This document shows, piece after piece, positions 33,225 through 40,956 of a stretch of DNA of 64,000 nucleotides (positions are counted from its first letter, which is position 1; every line of letters begins with the position of its first letter). The translations under genes were made by a program, and so were the position numbers. The DNA comes from Variovorax sp. EL159 (GTDB lineage Bacteria; Pseudomonadota; Gammaproteobacteria; Burkholderiales; Burkholderiaceae_C), in NCBI RefSeq assembly GCF_900100965.1, contig NZ_FMUJ01000010.1, positions 1 through 64,000 on the forward strand, read 5' to 3'. The notes beneath the pieces are model-generated. The model had not been told where the DNA came from and did not search any database. It worked only from the letters and a program-made list of their open reading frames with translations.

Positions 33225-34013
33225 TCAGCGTGGCCCGAGGGTCTTCCCCGCGTGCCGCGCCAGATGCACCTGGTGCAGCGTGATCTTGCGCACCTCCGCC
33301 TGGCTGGTCTCGATGTGCGCGCGCAGCAGCATCGCGGCCTGATCGCCACGGTTCGCGCGCACGGCCTTCAGGATCTTGCCGTGCTCCTCGTAGGTCGCGT
33401 CGATGCGGGGCTGCTGCGTGAAGTCGAGCCGGCGGATGATGCGGATGCGGTCCGTCACGTCGCCATGCACGCGCGCCATCTCGGCATTGCCGGCCGCGGC
33501 CACCAGCGTGCAATGAAAAGCCTCGTCCCATTGCGCGACCTGCGCGGTGTCGGCGCTGCGCTGCGCCACGGGCACGAGCCAGATGTCGGCCAGCGTCTCG
33601 ATCAGGCCGCGGTCGATGTGGCGATCGGTTTCACACAGGCGGTGCACGGCGGTGGTCTCCAGCACCATGCGCAGGTCGTAGAGCTGCTCGAACTGGTCGA
33701 AGTCGAAAGGCAGCACGCGCCAGCCGCTGCGAAACAGCACTTCGACAAAGCCTTCCTGCTGCAGCCGGAACAGCGCCTGCCGCACCGGCGTGCGCGAGAC
33801 GCCGAGCCGCTCGCTGATCTCGTTCTCGGTGAAGCGATCGCCCGGCACGAGGATGAAGTCGGCCACGTCGCGCTTGAGCTGCGCATAGACCTCGTCGGCC
33901 CGCGTGCGAAAGACGGCCGCGTCGACGGCAGTGACGACAGCGGGAGCAGGTGAAACGGGACGGGGTCGGACGGTAGACACGTGGGGAATGGTAGTCGCTG
34001 GCGCCCGCGTCAT
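33225..34013 (-). CDS. GntR-family (FCD subfamily) regulator of the biuret cluster
   Basis: A 262-residue regulator. A winged HTH lies at about 35-105 (FTENEISERLGVSRTPVRQALFRLQ) and an FCD all-helical effector domain at about 110-245. FCD regulators bind carboxylates or related ligands with a metal and usually repress a neighbouring catabolic operon. It is the last gene of the minus-strand cluster and overlaps the hydrolase gene before it by 4 bp. A matching palindrome sits upstream of the first gene, atzF. The N-terminal 33 residues are proline-rich and the true start could be later. Confidence 0.85.
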   Translation of the reverse strand: MTRAPATTIPHVSTVRPRPVSPAPAVVTAVDAAVFRTRADEVYAQLKRDVADFILVPGDRFTENEISERLGVSRTPVRQALFRLQQEGFVEVLFRSGWRVLPFDFDQFEQLYDLRMVLETTAVHRLCETDRHIDRGLIETLADIWLVPVAQRSADTAQVAQWDEAFHCTLVAAAGNAEMARVHGDVTDRIRIIRRLDFTQQPRIDATYEEHGKILKAVRANRGDQAAMLLRAHIETSQAEVRKITLHQVHLARHAGKTLGPR

Positions 34014-34690
34014 GCCGCGTGGTTCAGCAGCGCCGCGAGCAGCGCGGCGCTGGGCGCCGTCCAGCCGACGATGGCGCCCTGGGCACGCACCATGTCGAGC
34101 GTCGCGGCCTTGAAGGCCGGAAAGTAGCTCTCGGTGCAGTCTTCGAGCAGCAGGCAGTCGTAACCCCGGTCGTTGGCTTCGCGCATCGAAGTCTGCACGC
34201 AGACCTCGGTGGTGACGCCGCCGAACAGCAGGTGGGTAATGCCGCGTTGCTGCAGCAGTTCGTGCAGCCCAGTGGCATAGAAGGCGCCCTTGCCCGGCTT
34301 GTCGATGACGATCTCTCCGTCGATGGGTGCAAGCGCCTCGATGATCTGGTTGCCGGGCTCCCCTGCCACGAGGATGCGCCCCATCGGCCCCTCATCGCCG
34401 ATGCGCAGCGCGGGTTTGCCACGGTTGCGCTTGGCCGGCGGGCAGTCGGACAGGTCGGCGGCGTGGGCCTCCCGGGTATGAACCACAAGGCCACCCGCCG
34501 CCCTCCAGGCCTGCAGGACTTTCCGCGTCGCCGGCACGATCGCCTGAAGCAACGAGACGTCGTTGCCCAGCGTCTCGCCAAAGCCACCGGGCTCCATGAA
34601 GTCACGCTGCATGTCGATGAGGACCAACGCCGTGCTCGCGAGTTCGAACCCGTAAGGAAAAGGTGCTGCCGCTTCTATGCCTATGCGCAT
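34010..34690 (-). CDS. Isochorismatase-fold cysteine hydrolase, possible triuret hydrolase
   Basis: A 226-residue cysteine hydrolase with the triad Asp in VLIDMQRDF, Lys in VIDKPGKGAFY and Cys in GGVTTEVCVQTSMREAND. It is a diverged paralogue of the BiuH encoded in the same cluster. Its substrate should be a related amide. Triuret hydrolase (TrtA) is a known member of this family that feeds biuret to BiuH, so it is a good candidate; a ureidoacrylate- or carbamate-type amide is an alternative. It is separated from the ABC ATPase gene by a 271-bp gap containing a long hairpin element. Confidence 0.6.
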   Translation of the reverse strand: MRIGIEAAAPFPYGFELASTALVLIDMQRDFMEPGGFGETLGNDVSLLQAIVPATRKVLQAWRAAGGLVVHTREAHAADLSDCPPAKRNRGKPALRIGDEGPMGRILVAGEPGNQIIEALAPIDGEIVIDKPGKGAFYATGLHELLQQRGITHLLFGGVTTEVCVQTSMREANDRGYDCLLLEDCTESYFPAFKAATLDMVRAQGAIVGWTAPSAALLAALLNHAA

Positions 34691-34750
34691 CGTCGTCCTC
34701 CCTTATGTGCAGAGCCGTGAACGCACAGAGGGCAAACACGCCCCCTCGAA

Positions 34751-34936
34751 GCCCGGCAGGCGGTGCGGTGCCGGCGTCCCCTCTGGGCCACCGAGGAGCG
34801 CAGCGTTTCGCGGATCAGGGCTCGCAGCTGTTTGAGCGAAGCGAGTTCTGCGAGACCCCGCGAAGCGCGAGCACCGCAGGGAAGCCGCGAAGCGGCCGGC
34901 ACAGCGGGGATGCCGGCGCCGCGCCGCCTGCCGGGC
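34751..34936. repeat. Long inverted-repeat (hairpin) element in the biuret cluster
   Basis: Arms of 35 bp (34751-34785 and 34902-34936) are inverted copies with four mismatches. The 116 bases between them contain a second, weaker inverted pair (TTTCGCGG...CTCGCAG against CTGCGAG...CCGCGAAG). It is a different sequence from the BIME-like family. The 271-bp gap otherwise holds no gene. The fold could act as a transcription attenuator or RNase-processing site separating the last two genes from the rest of the operon. Confidence 0.75.
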
Positions 34937-34961
34937 GGCCTCGCAACAAGCAACAGAGCAC

Positions 34962-36563
34962 TCATGCAGCAGCCTCCACAGAAGGCCCAGAAGGCCCAGA
35001 ATGCCCACCCCCCATGTGCGCCCCGATCACATGCCGTTCGGCCCCCGCAGCAGAAGTCTCGAACACCACGCGCCCTTCGCTCATCACGACAATGCGATCG
35101 GCCAGCTCCAGCAGTTCGTCAAGGTCTTCACTGATCAGCAGAACCGCCCCGCCCTTCTCGCGCACCTGCACGATGCGCGAGTGAATCTCCGCCACCGCCG
35201 CGAAGTCGAGGCCGAACACCGGATTGGCCGCGATCAGCACGTTGATGTCGCCCGCCAGCTCGCGCGCCAGCACCGCGCGCTGCACGTTGCCGCCCGACAG
35301 GCTGCGAATGGGTGCGCCCTCGCCCTGCGTCTTGACGCCATACGCCGCGATCCACTCGCGCGCCCGGCTGCGCCAGAGCGGAAAATTGAGCACGCCGCCG
35401 CGCGACAATGGCGGCCTGTCGAAATCGCGCAGCGCCATGTTGTCCGACACGCTCAGATCGCCCACGCATGCGTTGCGCAAAGGCTCCTCGGGCAGGCTGC
35501 GGACCTTGAGGCGGCGGTTCTCCGCACGCCGTGCGTTGTAGGGCTGCCCCATCACCGTCACGCGGCCCGCGAGCCGTGGCCGCTGCCCGACCAGCGCCTC
35601 GACCAGCTCGCGCTGGCCGTTACCGGAAACACCGGCCACGCCGAGGATCTCGCCCGCACGCACCGACAGGCTCAGGTCATGCAGCGCCAGCGTGCCCCGG
35701 TCGCCCTGCGCCTCGAGCCCTTCCACCTTCAGCGCGACAGGCGCGCTCGCGTCCACCGGCCTCCTGGCCACGGGCGCCGAAGCCACCGCGCCCTCGCCAC
35801 CCATCATGGCCTGCGCAAGCTGCGACGGGCTCGTGCCCACCACGCGGCAGTGATGCACGGCCTTGCCACGCCGCAACACCGTCACGCTGTCGGCATACGC
35901 CATCACCTCGCGAAACTTGTGCGTGATGATGAGCACCGTGCATCGGCCGCTGCGCGCAATGGCGCGCACATGGCCCAGCACTTCGTCGGCCTCCTGCGGT
36001 GTCAACACCGACGTCGGTTCGTCGAGGATCAACAGGCGCGGCTGCAGATACAACTGTTTGAGCAGTTCGAGCTTCTGCTTCTCGCCCGCCGCCAACTCCG
36101 AAGGCCGCGCATCGAGGTCGAGGCTGAAGGGCGTGGTCGCAAGAAAGTCTTCCAGCTCGGCGCGCTTTTTCTTCCAGTCGATCAGCGCGGGCGTCTTGCC
36201 GCCAGCCAGCAACAGGTTCTCGGCCACCGTCATGCCGGGTGCCAGCGTGAAGTGCTGGTACACCATGCCGATGCCCAGGGCGCGCGCCACGATCGGGTTG
36301 GCGATGTCCTGCTCGCGGCCGTCGATCAGGATGCTGCCCTCTTCCGCGCGCTGGAAGCCCGCCACGCACTTCACCAGCGTGCTCTTGCCCGCGCCGTTCT
36401 CGCCGAGCAGCGCGTGCACCGAGCCGGGCTCGACGCGCATCGTCACACGGTCCATCGCGGTGAAGCTGCCGAAGCGCTTGGTCAGCTCGTAGGTGTCGAG
36501 CGCGAGTGCGCCGGTGCCGGCCGGGAGGCCACCGATGGGTTGCGCGGAAAGAGCAGCGGCCAT
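34962..36563 (-). CDS. ABC importer ATPase with two nucleotide-binding domains (BMP/nucleoside type)
   Basis: A 533-residue double ATPase. The first domain has GENGAGKSTLVKC, a variant signature SELAAGEKQKLELLK and LLILDEPTSVLT. The second has the degenerate P-loop GVSGNGQRELVEA and signature LSGGNVQRAVLARE. This architecture serves the BMP-family importers (nucleoside, purine and related substrates) with two permeases and a BMP binding protein, all encoded just upstream. It starts 8 bp after the biuH stop. Confidence 0.88.
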   Translation of the reverse strand: MAAALSAQPIGGLPAGTGALALDTYELTKRFGSFTAMDRVTMRVEPGSVHALLGENGAGKSTLVKCVAGFQRAEEGSILIDGREQDIANPIVARALGIGMVYQHFTLAPGMTVAENLLLAGGKTPALIDWKKKRAELEDFLATTPFSLDLDARPSELAAGEKQKLELLKQLYLQPRLLILDEPTSVLTPQEADEVLGHVRAIARSGRCTVLIITHKFREVMAYADSVTVLRRGKAVHHCRVVGTSPSQLAQAMMGGEGAVASAPVARRPVDASAPVALKVEGLEAQGDRGTLALHDLSLSVRAGEILGVAGVSGNGQRELVEALVGQRPRLAGRVTVMGQPYNARRAENRRLKVRSLPEEPLRNACVGDLSVSDNMALRDFDRPPLSRGGVLNFPLWRSRAREWIAAYGVKTQGEGAPIRSLSGGNVQRAVLARELAGDINVLIAANPVFGLDFAAVAEIHSRIVQVREKGGAVLLISEDLDELLELADRIVVMSEGRVVFETSAAGAERHVIGAHMGGGHSGPSGPSVEAAA

Positions 36564-36571
36564 GCGGTGCC

Positions 36572-37300
36572 TCAGGCCGTCGCCGCTTCGGGCGCAAGCG
36601 TGGCCAGCAGCGCCTGCGATGTGGTGTGCGCACCGAACACACCGCCCTGCATCGTGATCATCTTCAACGCCGCCAGATGGTTGCCATGGTCGGTGGCCGC
36701 CGTGCAGTCGGACAGCAGCAGGCATTCGAAGCCGCGGTCGTTGGCGTCGCGCATCGTCGTGTGCACGCACACGTCGGTCGTGATGCCGGCAAGGATCAGG
36801 TTGTCAATGCCACGCGTGCGCAGGATCAGCTCAAGGTCAGTCGCATAGAACGACCCCTTGCCCGGCTTGTCGATCACTACTTCGCCGGGCAGCGGTGCAA
36901 GCTCGGGAATCAGCTCCCAGCCCGGCTCGCCGCGCACCAGGATACGGCCGCAGGGCCCGTCGTCGCCGATGCCCACGCCGTTCGCGCCGATCTGCCGCGA
37001 GCGCCAGCGCTTGTTGGCCGGCAGGTCGGCCAGGTCGGGCCGGTGGCCTTCGCGCGTGTGAATGATGTGAAAGCCCAGCGGCCGCAGCGCCGCGAGCGTG
37101 CGCGCGATGGGCTTGATGGGCGCCTGCACCAGCGACAGGTCGTAGCCCATCACGTCGACATACCCGCCCTTGCCGCAGAAGTCGGTCTGCATGTCGATCA
37201 CGATCAACGCGGTGTTGTCGGGCCGCAGCGCGCCGTTGTAGGGCCAGGCATAGGGCTCGGCGACGACGTGGCGTTCGGTGGTGTGGGCGATGGTGGTCAT
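36572..37300 (-). CDS. biuH: Biuret amidohydrolase
   Basis: A 242-residue cysteine hydrolase that converts biuret to allophanate and ammonia. It closely resembles Rhizobium BiuH as I recall it: WPYNGALRPDNTALIVIDMQ, HTREGHRPDLADLPANKRWR, DKPGKGSFYATDLELIL and TGITTDVCV-type Cys block (here AGITTDVCVHTTMRDANDRG). Triad residues Asp, Lys and Cys are all present. Allophanate hydrolase in the same operon would complete breakdown to ammonia and CO2. Confidence 0.85.
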   Translation of the reverse strand: MTTIAHTTERHVVAEPYAWPYNGALRPDNTALIVIDMQTDFCGKGGYVDVMGYDLSLVQAPIKPIARTLAALRPLGFHIIHTREGHRPDLADLPANKRWRSRQIGANGVGIGDDGPCGRILVRGEPGWELIPELAPLPGEVVIDKPGKGSFYATDLELILRTRGIDNLILAGITTDVCVHTTMRDANDRGFECLLLSDCTAATDHGNHLAALKMITMQGGVFGAHTTSQALLATLAPEAATA

Positions 37301-37326
37301 GGCTTGGGTTCGGCCTGCGCGGGCAC

Positions 37327-38250
37327 TCAGTTTTTTGTCGATGAAAGTTCGCCGGGGCTGCCGATGGCGACGCTGCCCGGCTTGCAGGTGAACACCAGGA
37401 TCACCAGCGTGAGCACATAAGGCACGGTGTTGAACAGGTGGTAGCCCCAGCCGACGCCGATGGACTGCAGCGCCGGCCCGATGGCGCCCGCACCGCCGAA
37501 GAGAAACGCCGCGCCCACGCAGCGCAGCGGGCTCCAGCGCGCGAAGATCACGAGCGCCACGGCGATCAGGCCCTGTCCGCTGGAGATGCCTTCGTTCCAG
37601 CTGCCCGGATAGAACAGCGTCAGCGACGCACCGCCAAGCCCCGCGATGAAGCCGCCCGCGGTGGTGGCCGCGATGCGCAGGCCCGAGACCGAGTAGCCGA
37701 GCGCGCGTGTCGCCTGCGCCGAATCGCCCGCCATGCGCACCAGCAGGCCGGCACGCGTGCGCGCAAAGCCCCACCAGAGCAGCACCGCCAGCGCCACGCC
37801 GATGGGCACCAGCGCGTTGAGCTGCAGCGCCGAGCGCACCACCGTGTTGTCGCTCCAGAAGCCCAGCGGGATCGCAGGAATCTGCGGCGCCTGCGGCTGG
37901 ATCAACGGCTTGCCCAGGTAGAAGGCGAGCCCAGTGCCCAGCAGCATCAGCGCGATGCCGGTGGCCACGTCGTTCACGCGGTCGAGCGAACACAGCAGGC
38001 CATGCAGCAGCGCCAGCGCCGCGCCCGCCGTGGCGCCGATCAGCACACCGAGCCAGGCCGAATCGGTGAGGTACGCGCCGCCGAACGCGGCCATGGCCGA
38101 CAGCACCAGCACGCCTTCGAGCCCGAGGTTGATGCGGCCCGACTTCTCGGTGAGGCACTCGCCCAGGCTCACGAACAGGAAAGGCGCGCCCACGCGCAAT
38201 GCGCCGCCGACGATGCCGGCGACCAGGGCGATCCATTGGTCGGCCGTCAC
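37327..38250 (-). CDS. ABC transporter permease (second permease of BMP-type importer)
   Basis: A 307-residue membrane protein with about eight to nine helices and the permease signature GEVLVL-like block SGRINLGLEGVLVLSAM. It pairs with the other permease to form the channel. GTG at 38250 is chosen as start because GGAAGG lies eight bases upstream. An ATG at 38319 would translate the repeat at 38282-38302 and looks spurious. Confidence 0.83.
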   Translation of the reverse strand: MTADQWIALVAGIVGGALRVGAPFLFVSLGECLTEKSGRINLGLEGVLVLSAMAAFGGAYLTDSAWLGVLIGATAGAALALLHGLLCSLDRVNDVATGIALMLLGTGLAFYLGKPLIQPQAPQIPAIPLGFWSDNTVVRSALQLNALVPIGVALAVLLWWGFARTRAGLLVRMAGDSAQATRALGYSVSGLRIAATTAGGFIAGLGGASLTLFYPGSWNEGISSGQGLIAVALVIFARWSPLRCVGAAFLFGGAGAIGPALQSIGVGWGYHLFNTVPYVLTLVILVFTCKPGSVAIGSPGELSSTKN

Positions 38251-38281
38251 TCGGAACCTTCCGCGCAGCAGTGGTCTGGCT

Positions 38282-38302
38282 CCCTCTCCCAGAGGGAGAG
38301 GG
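38282..38302. repeat. Half BIME-like repeat unit between permease genes
   Basis: CCCTCTCCC-aga-GGGAGAGGG is the same hairpin as in the right arm of the element at 15065-15171. Only one arm is present. It occupies the 73-bp gap between the two permease genes and could stabilise or attenuate the operon transcript. Confidence 0.75.
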
Positions 38303-38323
38303 GACAAGACAAGGGACACCTCC

Positions 38324-39385
38324 TCATGTGTAGCTCCTTGCCTCGGGCAGCATGCGGTCGCCCACGGTCTTCCAGTTGACCGTGCGCAGCCCTTCGCTCG
38401 CCAGGATCAGCACGAAGGCAATGCCCTGCAGCACCAGCACCGACGCATCGGGCAACCCGAGCCGTCGCTGCAGCAGGCTGCCGGCCGCGCCGAAGCCGCC
38501 GAACAGGATCGCCACCGGCACGATGGCCACCGGGTTGTGCCGCGCGATGAACGACACGAGGATGCCCGCATAGCCGTATCCCGCGATCAGCGAGGCGTTG
38601 GCGTTGGTGTGCACCGCCGCCACCTCGACCGCGCCCGCGAGCCCCGCACACGCGCCGCCGAGCCCGCATGCGGTGAGGATGAGCCGCGTGGCCGGCAGGC
38701 CCACGAGCTGCGCGGTGCGCGGATTGCCGCCAACCACGCGCACCGAAAAACCCGAAGCGGTCGCGCGCAGCCACCAGTCGAGCCCCAAGCAGGCCACGAC
38801 GCCGATCACCAGGCCCCAATGCACGTCGGAACCTCCGATGCCGCCGATCAGCATGCCGTCGTTCAGTGCGTGGGTCGACGGCTTGTTGAGGCTCGCCGGA
38901 TCTCGCAACGGCCCTTCGACCAGGTGCTTGAAGATGCCGATGGCGATGTAGGCCAGCAGCAGGCTGCTGATGGTTTCGTTGATGCCGCGGTACTGGCGCA
39001 GCCAGCCCGCGAGCATGATCCACAGCCCGCCGACGACCGCACCCGCGATGCACACCACCATCGTGCCGACGATGTTGCCGGGCAGCGGCACCGCCTGCGC
39101 GAGCGCCGCGCAGGCCAGCCCGCCCAGCACCAGCGCGCCTTCGCCGCCGATGACGATCAACCCGGCGCGCGCGGGCAGCGCCACGCACAGCGCAGTGAGC
39201 ATCAAGGGTGCCGCGCGCTGCAGCGTGTTCTGCCACGAGAACCAGTCGCCGAACGCGCCCTTGAACAGCGTCGTCCAGACCTCCACCGGATCGACACCGG
39301 CAAAGGCCACCAGCAGGCCGAACAGCAGCAGTGCCGCCGCGATGGCGAACACCGGCAGGGCGAATTCCTTGAGCGCGTGGCGCAT
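38324..39385 (-). CDS. ABC transporter permease (first permease of BMP-type importer)
   Basis: A 353-residue integral membrane protein with about ten helices. ALPARAGLIVIGGEGALVLGGL and RGINETISSLLLAYIAI are the blocks typical of RbsC/BMP-type permeases. It follows the binding-protein gene by 16 bp. Together with the second permease, the double ATPase and the BMP protein it forms a complete importer. Confidence 0.88.
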   Translation of the reverse strand: MRHALKEFALPVFAIAAALLLFGLLVAFAGVDPVEVWTTLFKGAFGDWFSWQNTLQRAAPLMLTALCVALPARAGLIVIGGEGALVLGGLACAALAQAVPLPGNIVGTMVVCIAGAVVGGLWIMLAGWLRQYRGINETISSLLLAYIAIGIFKHLVEGPLRDPASLNKPSTHALNDGMLIGGIGGSDVHWGLVIGVVACLGLDWWLRATASGFSVRVVGGNPRTAQLVGLPATRLILTACGLGGACAGLAGAVEVAAVHTNANASLIAGYGYAGILVSFIARHNPVAIVPVAILFGGFGAAGSLLQRRLGLPDASVLVLQGIAFVLILASEGLRTVNWKTVGDRMLPEARSYT

Positions 39386-39401
39386 GACGGGGCTCCGCGG
39401 A

Positions 39402-40520
39402 TCAGGCCTGACCGATGACGCCTTCGACGAGGTAGTTCATCTTCTCCAGCTCCAGATCGGTCTGCTTGAGCACCTTGCCGGCCGGCACCACCACGGCGCC
39501 CTTGTTGTCCTTGATGCCGTCCTTGAAGATGTCGAAAGTGCCCGCGATCATCTTTGCCTTGATGTCGTCGGCCTGCTTCTTCGCGGCGTCCGTCACCATC
39601 GGGCCGTAGGCGGACATCTTCACGTAGCCTTCTTTCAGGCCACCGCGCAGGAAGTTGGGGTGCGGCTTGCCAGTTTGCGCAGCCTCGATGGCGGCCTTGT
39701 AGGCGGTGAGCCAGTTCCACTCGGCACCCGTGAGGTACGCGTTGGGCGCGAGCTTGGCCTGGCTCGCGTGGTAGCCGCAGACCATCTTGCCGCGCTTGGC
39801 TGCTGTCTCGACCACCACCTTGGGGCCATCGACGTGCATGGTGAACACGTCGCAGCCCTGATCGGCCAGGCTGTTGGTGGCTTCGGCCTCCTTCACGGCC
39901 ATCGACCAGTCGCCAGTGAAGATCACGCTGCAGGTGATGTTCGGCTTGACCGAGCGCGCACCGAGTGTGAAGGCGTTGATGTTGCGCAGCACCTGCGGAA
40001 TGGGCTTGGCGGCGACGAAGGCGATCTTGTTGCTCTTCGTCATGTGCGCGGCGATCACGCCGTTGAGAAACTGGCACTCGTCGATGTAGCCGAAGAAGCT
40101 GCCGACGTTCTTCGGGTGCTTGCCTTCGGTCCACAGGCCGCCGCAGTGCGAGAAGCGCACGTCGGGGTACTTGGGCGCGACCGCGAGGATGTGCGGATCG
40201 AAGTAGCCGAACGAGGTGGGAAAGAGCAGCTTGGCGCCGTCCTGCGAGATCATGCCGGCCATGGTCTTCTGCACGGCGGCGGTCTCGGGCACGTTCTCTT
40301 CTTCGACCACCTTGATGCCGGGCAGCTTCTTGATTTCGGCGGCGGCCATGGCGTGCGCCTGGTTGTAGCCGTAGTCGTCGCGCGCGCCGACGTAGATCAC
40401 GCCGACGGTGAGCGGCTTGGCCTGCGCGCCGGCCAGGGTGCTCCAGCCCCCGAGCGCACCGACGGCGCCCAGCGCGGCCAGGGACTTGAGGGAATCACGG
40501 CGATTGAGTTGGCTTGTCAT
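39402..40520 (-). CDS. BMP-family substrate-binding protein with Tat-type signal
   Basis: A 372-residue exported protein. The N-terminus NRRDSLKSLAALGAVGALGG looks like a twin-arginine signal, so the protein may fold before export. The mature part begins KPLTVGVIYVGARDDYGYN and has the BMP lipoprotein fold (DECQFLNGVIAAHMTKSNKIAFV). Family members bind nucleosides, purines or other small N-rich compounds. In this cluster the ligand may be biuret, triuret or a ureide; that is inference. Confidence 0.85.
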   Translation of the reverse strand: MTSQLNRRDSLKSLAALGAVGALGGWSTLAGAQAKPLTVGVIYVGARDDYGYNQAHAMAAAEIKKLPGIKVVEEENVPETAAVQKTMAGMISQDGAKLLFPTSFGYFDPHILAVAPKYPDVRFSHCGGLWTEGKHPKNVGSFFGYIDECQFLNGVIAAHMTKSNKIAFVAAKPIPQVLRNINAFTLGARSVKPNITCSVIFTGDWSMAVKEAEATNSLADQGCDVFTMHVDGPKVVVETAAKRGKMVCGYHASQAKLAPNAYLTGAEWNWLTAYKAAIEAAQTGKPHPNFLRGGLKEGYVKMSAYGPMVTDAAKKQADDIKAKMIAGTFDIFKDGIKDNKGAVVVPAGKVLKQTDLELEKMNYLVEGVIGQA

Positions 40521-40575
40521 GGCGTTCTTTCGAGGAGTGGAGGAAGGTGCAAAAAATGTGCCGCCGAATCCGGCG

Positions 40576-40956
40576 TCAGACCGGCAGGCTCACGTGGGCC
40601 GCGACCACGCGCCAGCCTTCGGCGGTGCGCAGCCAGGTCTGGCTCTGGCGGCCGATCTCGCGGCTGCCAGAGCGGCGGAACTCGACGTTGGCGGTCGCGA
40701 AGTCGCGGCCGTAGGTGGTGATGACAGTGCGCAGCAGTTCGCGCGGCGGGCTCTGCACGGGCAGCGAAGCGCGAAAGGCGCGGATGTCGGCGTGGCCGTA
40801 GTGGTTCTCGGAGAAGCCGTAGCGCAGCGTGTGCGGGCTGTTCCAGAACAGCTCGTCGAGCACCTCGCGTTGGTTGCCCACCAGTGCTTCTTCGTAGCGC
40901 GCGAACACGGCGCTCACTTCGGCGTGCACGTCGGGGATGTTGATCTCGGGTGTCAT
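40576..40956 (-). CDS. HpxZ/AtzH-like NTF2-fold protein (DUF3225)
   Basis: A 126-residue NTF2-like protein with NIPDVHAEVSAVFARYEEAL, then LFWNSPHTLRYGFSENHYGH and TWLRTAEGWRVVAAHVS. It matches the DUF3225 group, which includes HpxZ of oxalurate catabolism and AtzH of cyanuric acid operons, both found beside amidase genes. Its role is not established. It overlaps the atzF stop by 4 bp and has a GGAGGTGC ribosome site. Confidence 0.75.
   Translation of the reverse strand: MTPEINIPDVHAEVSAVFARYEEALVGNQREVLDELFWNSPHTLRYGFSENHYGHADIRAFRASLPVQSPPRELLRTVITTYGRDFATANVEFRRSGSREIGRQSQTWLRTAEGWRVVAAHVSLPV

Noticed and set aside
30749..33349. Open frame of over 860 codons on the minus strand opposite the monooxygenase and Bug genes
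   Set aside because: Composition is shadow-like (Arg, His, Ala, Val rich) and it runs through two convincing genes and a repeat.
34691..34961. Possible small gene in the gap between the ABC ATPase and hydrolase genes
   Set aside because: Open frames there lie on the arms of an inverted repeat, occur on both strands and have no ribosome site or known motif.
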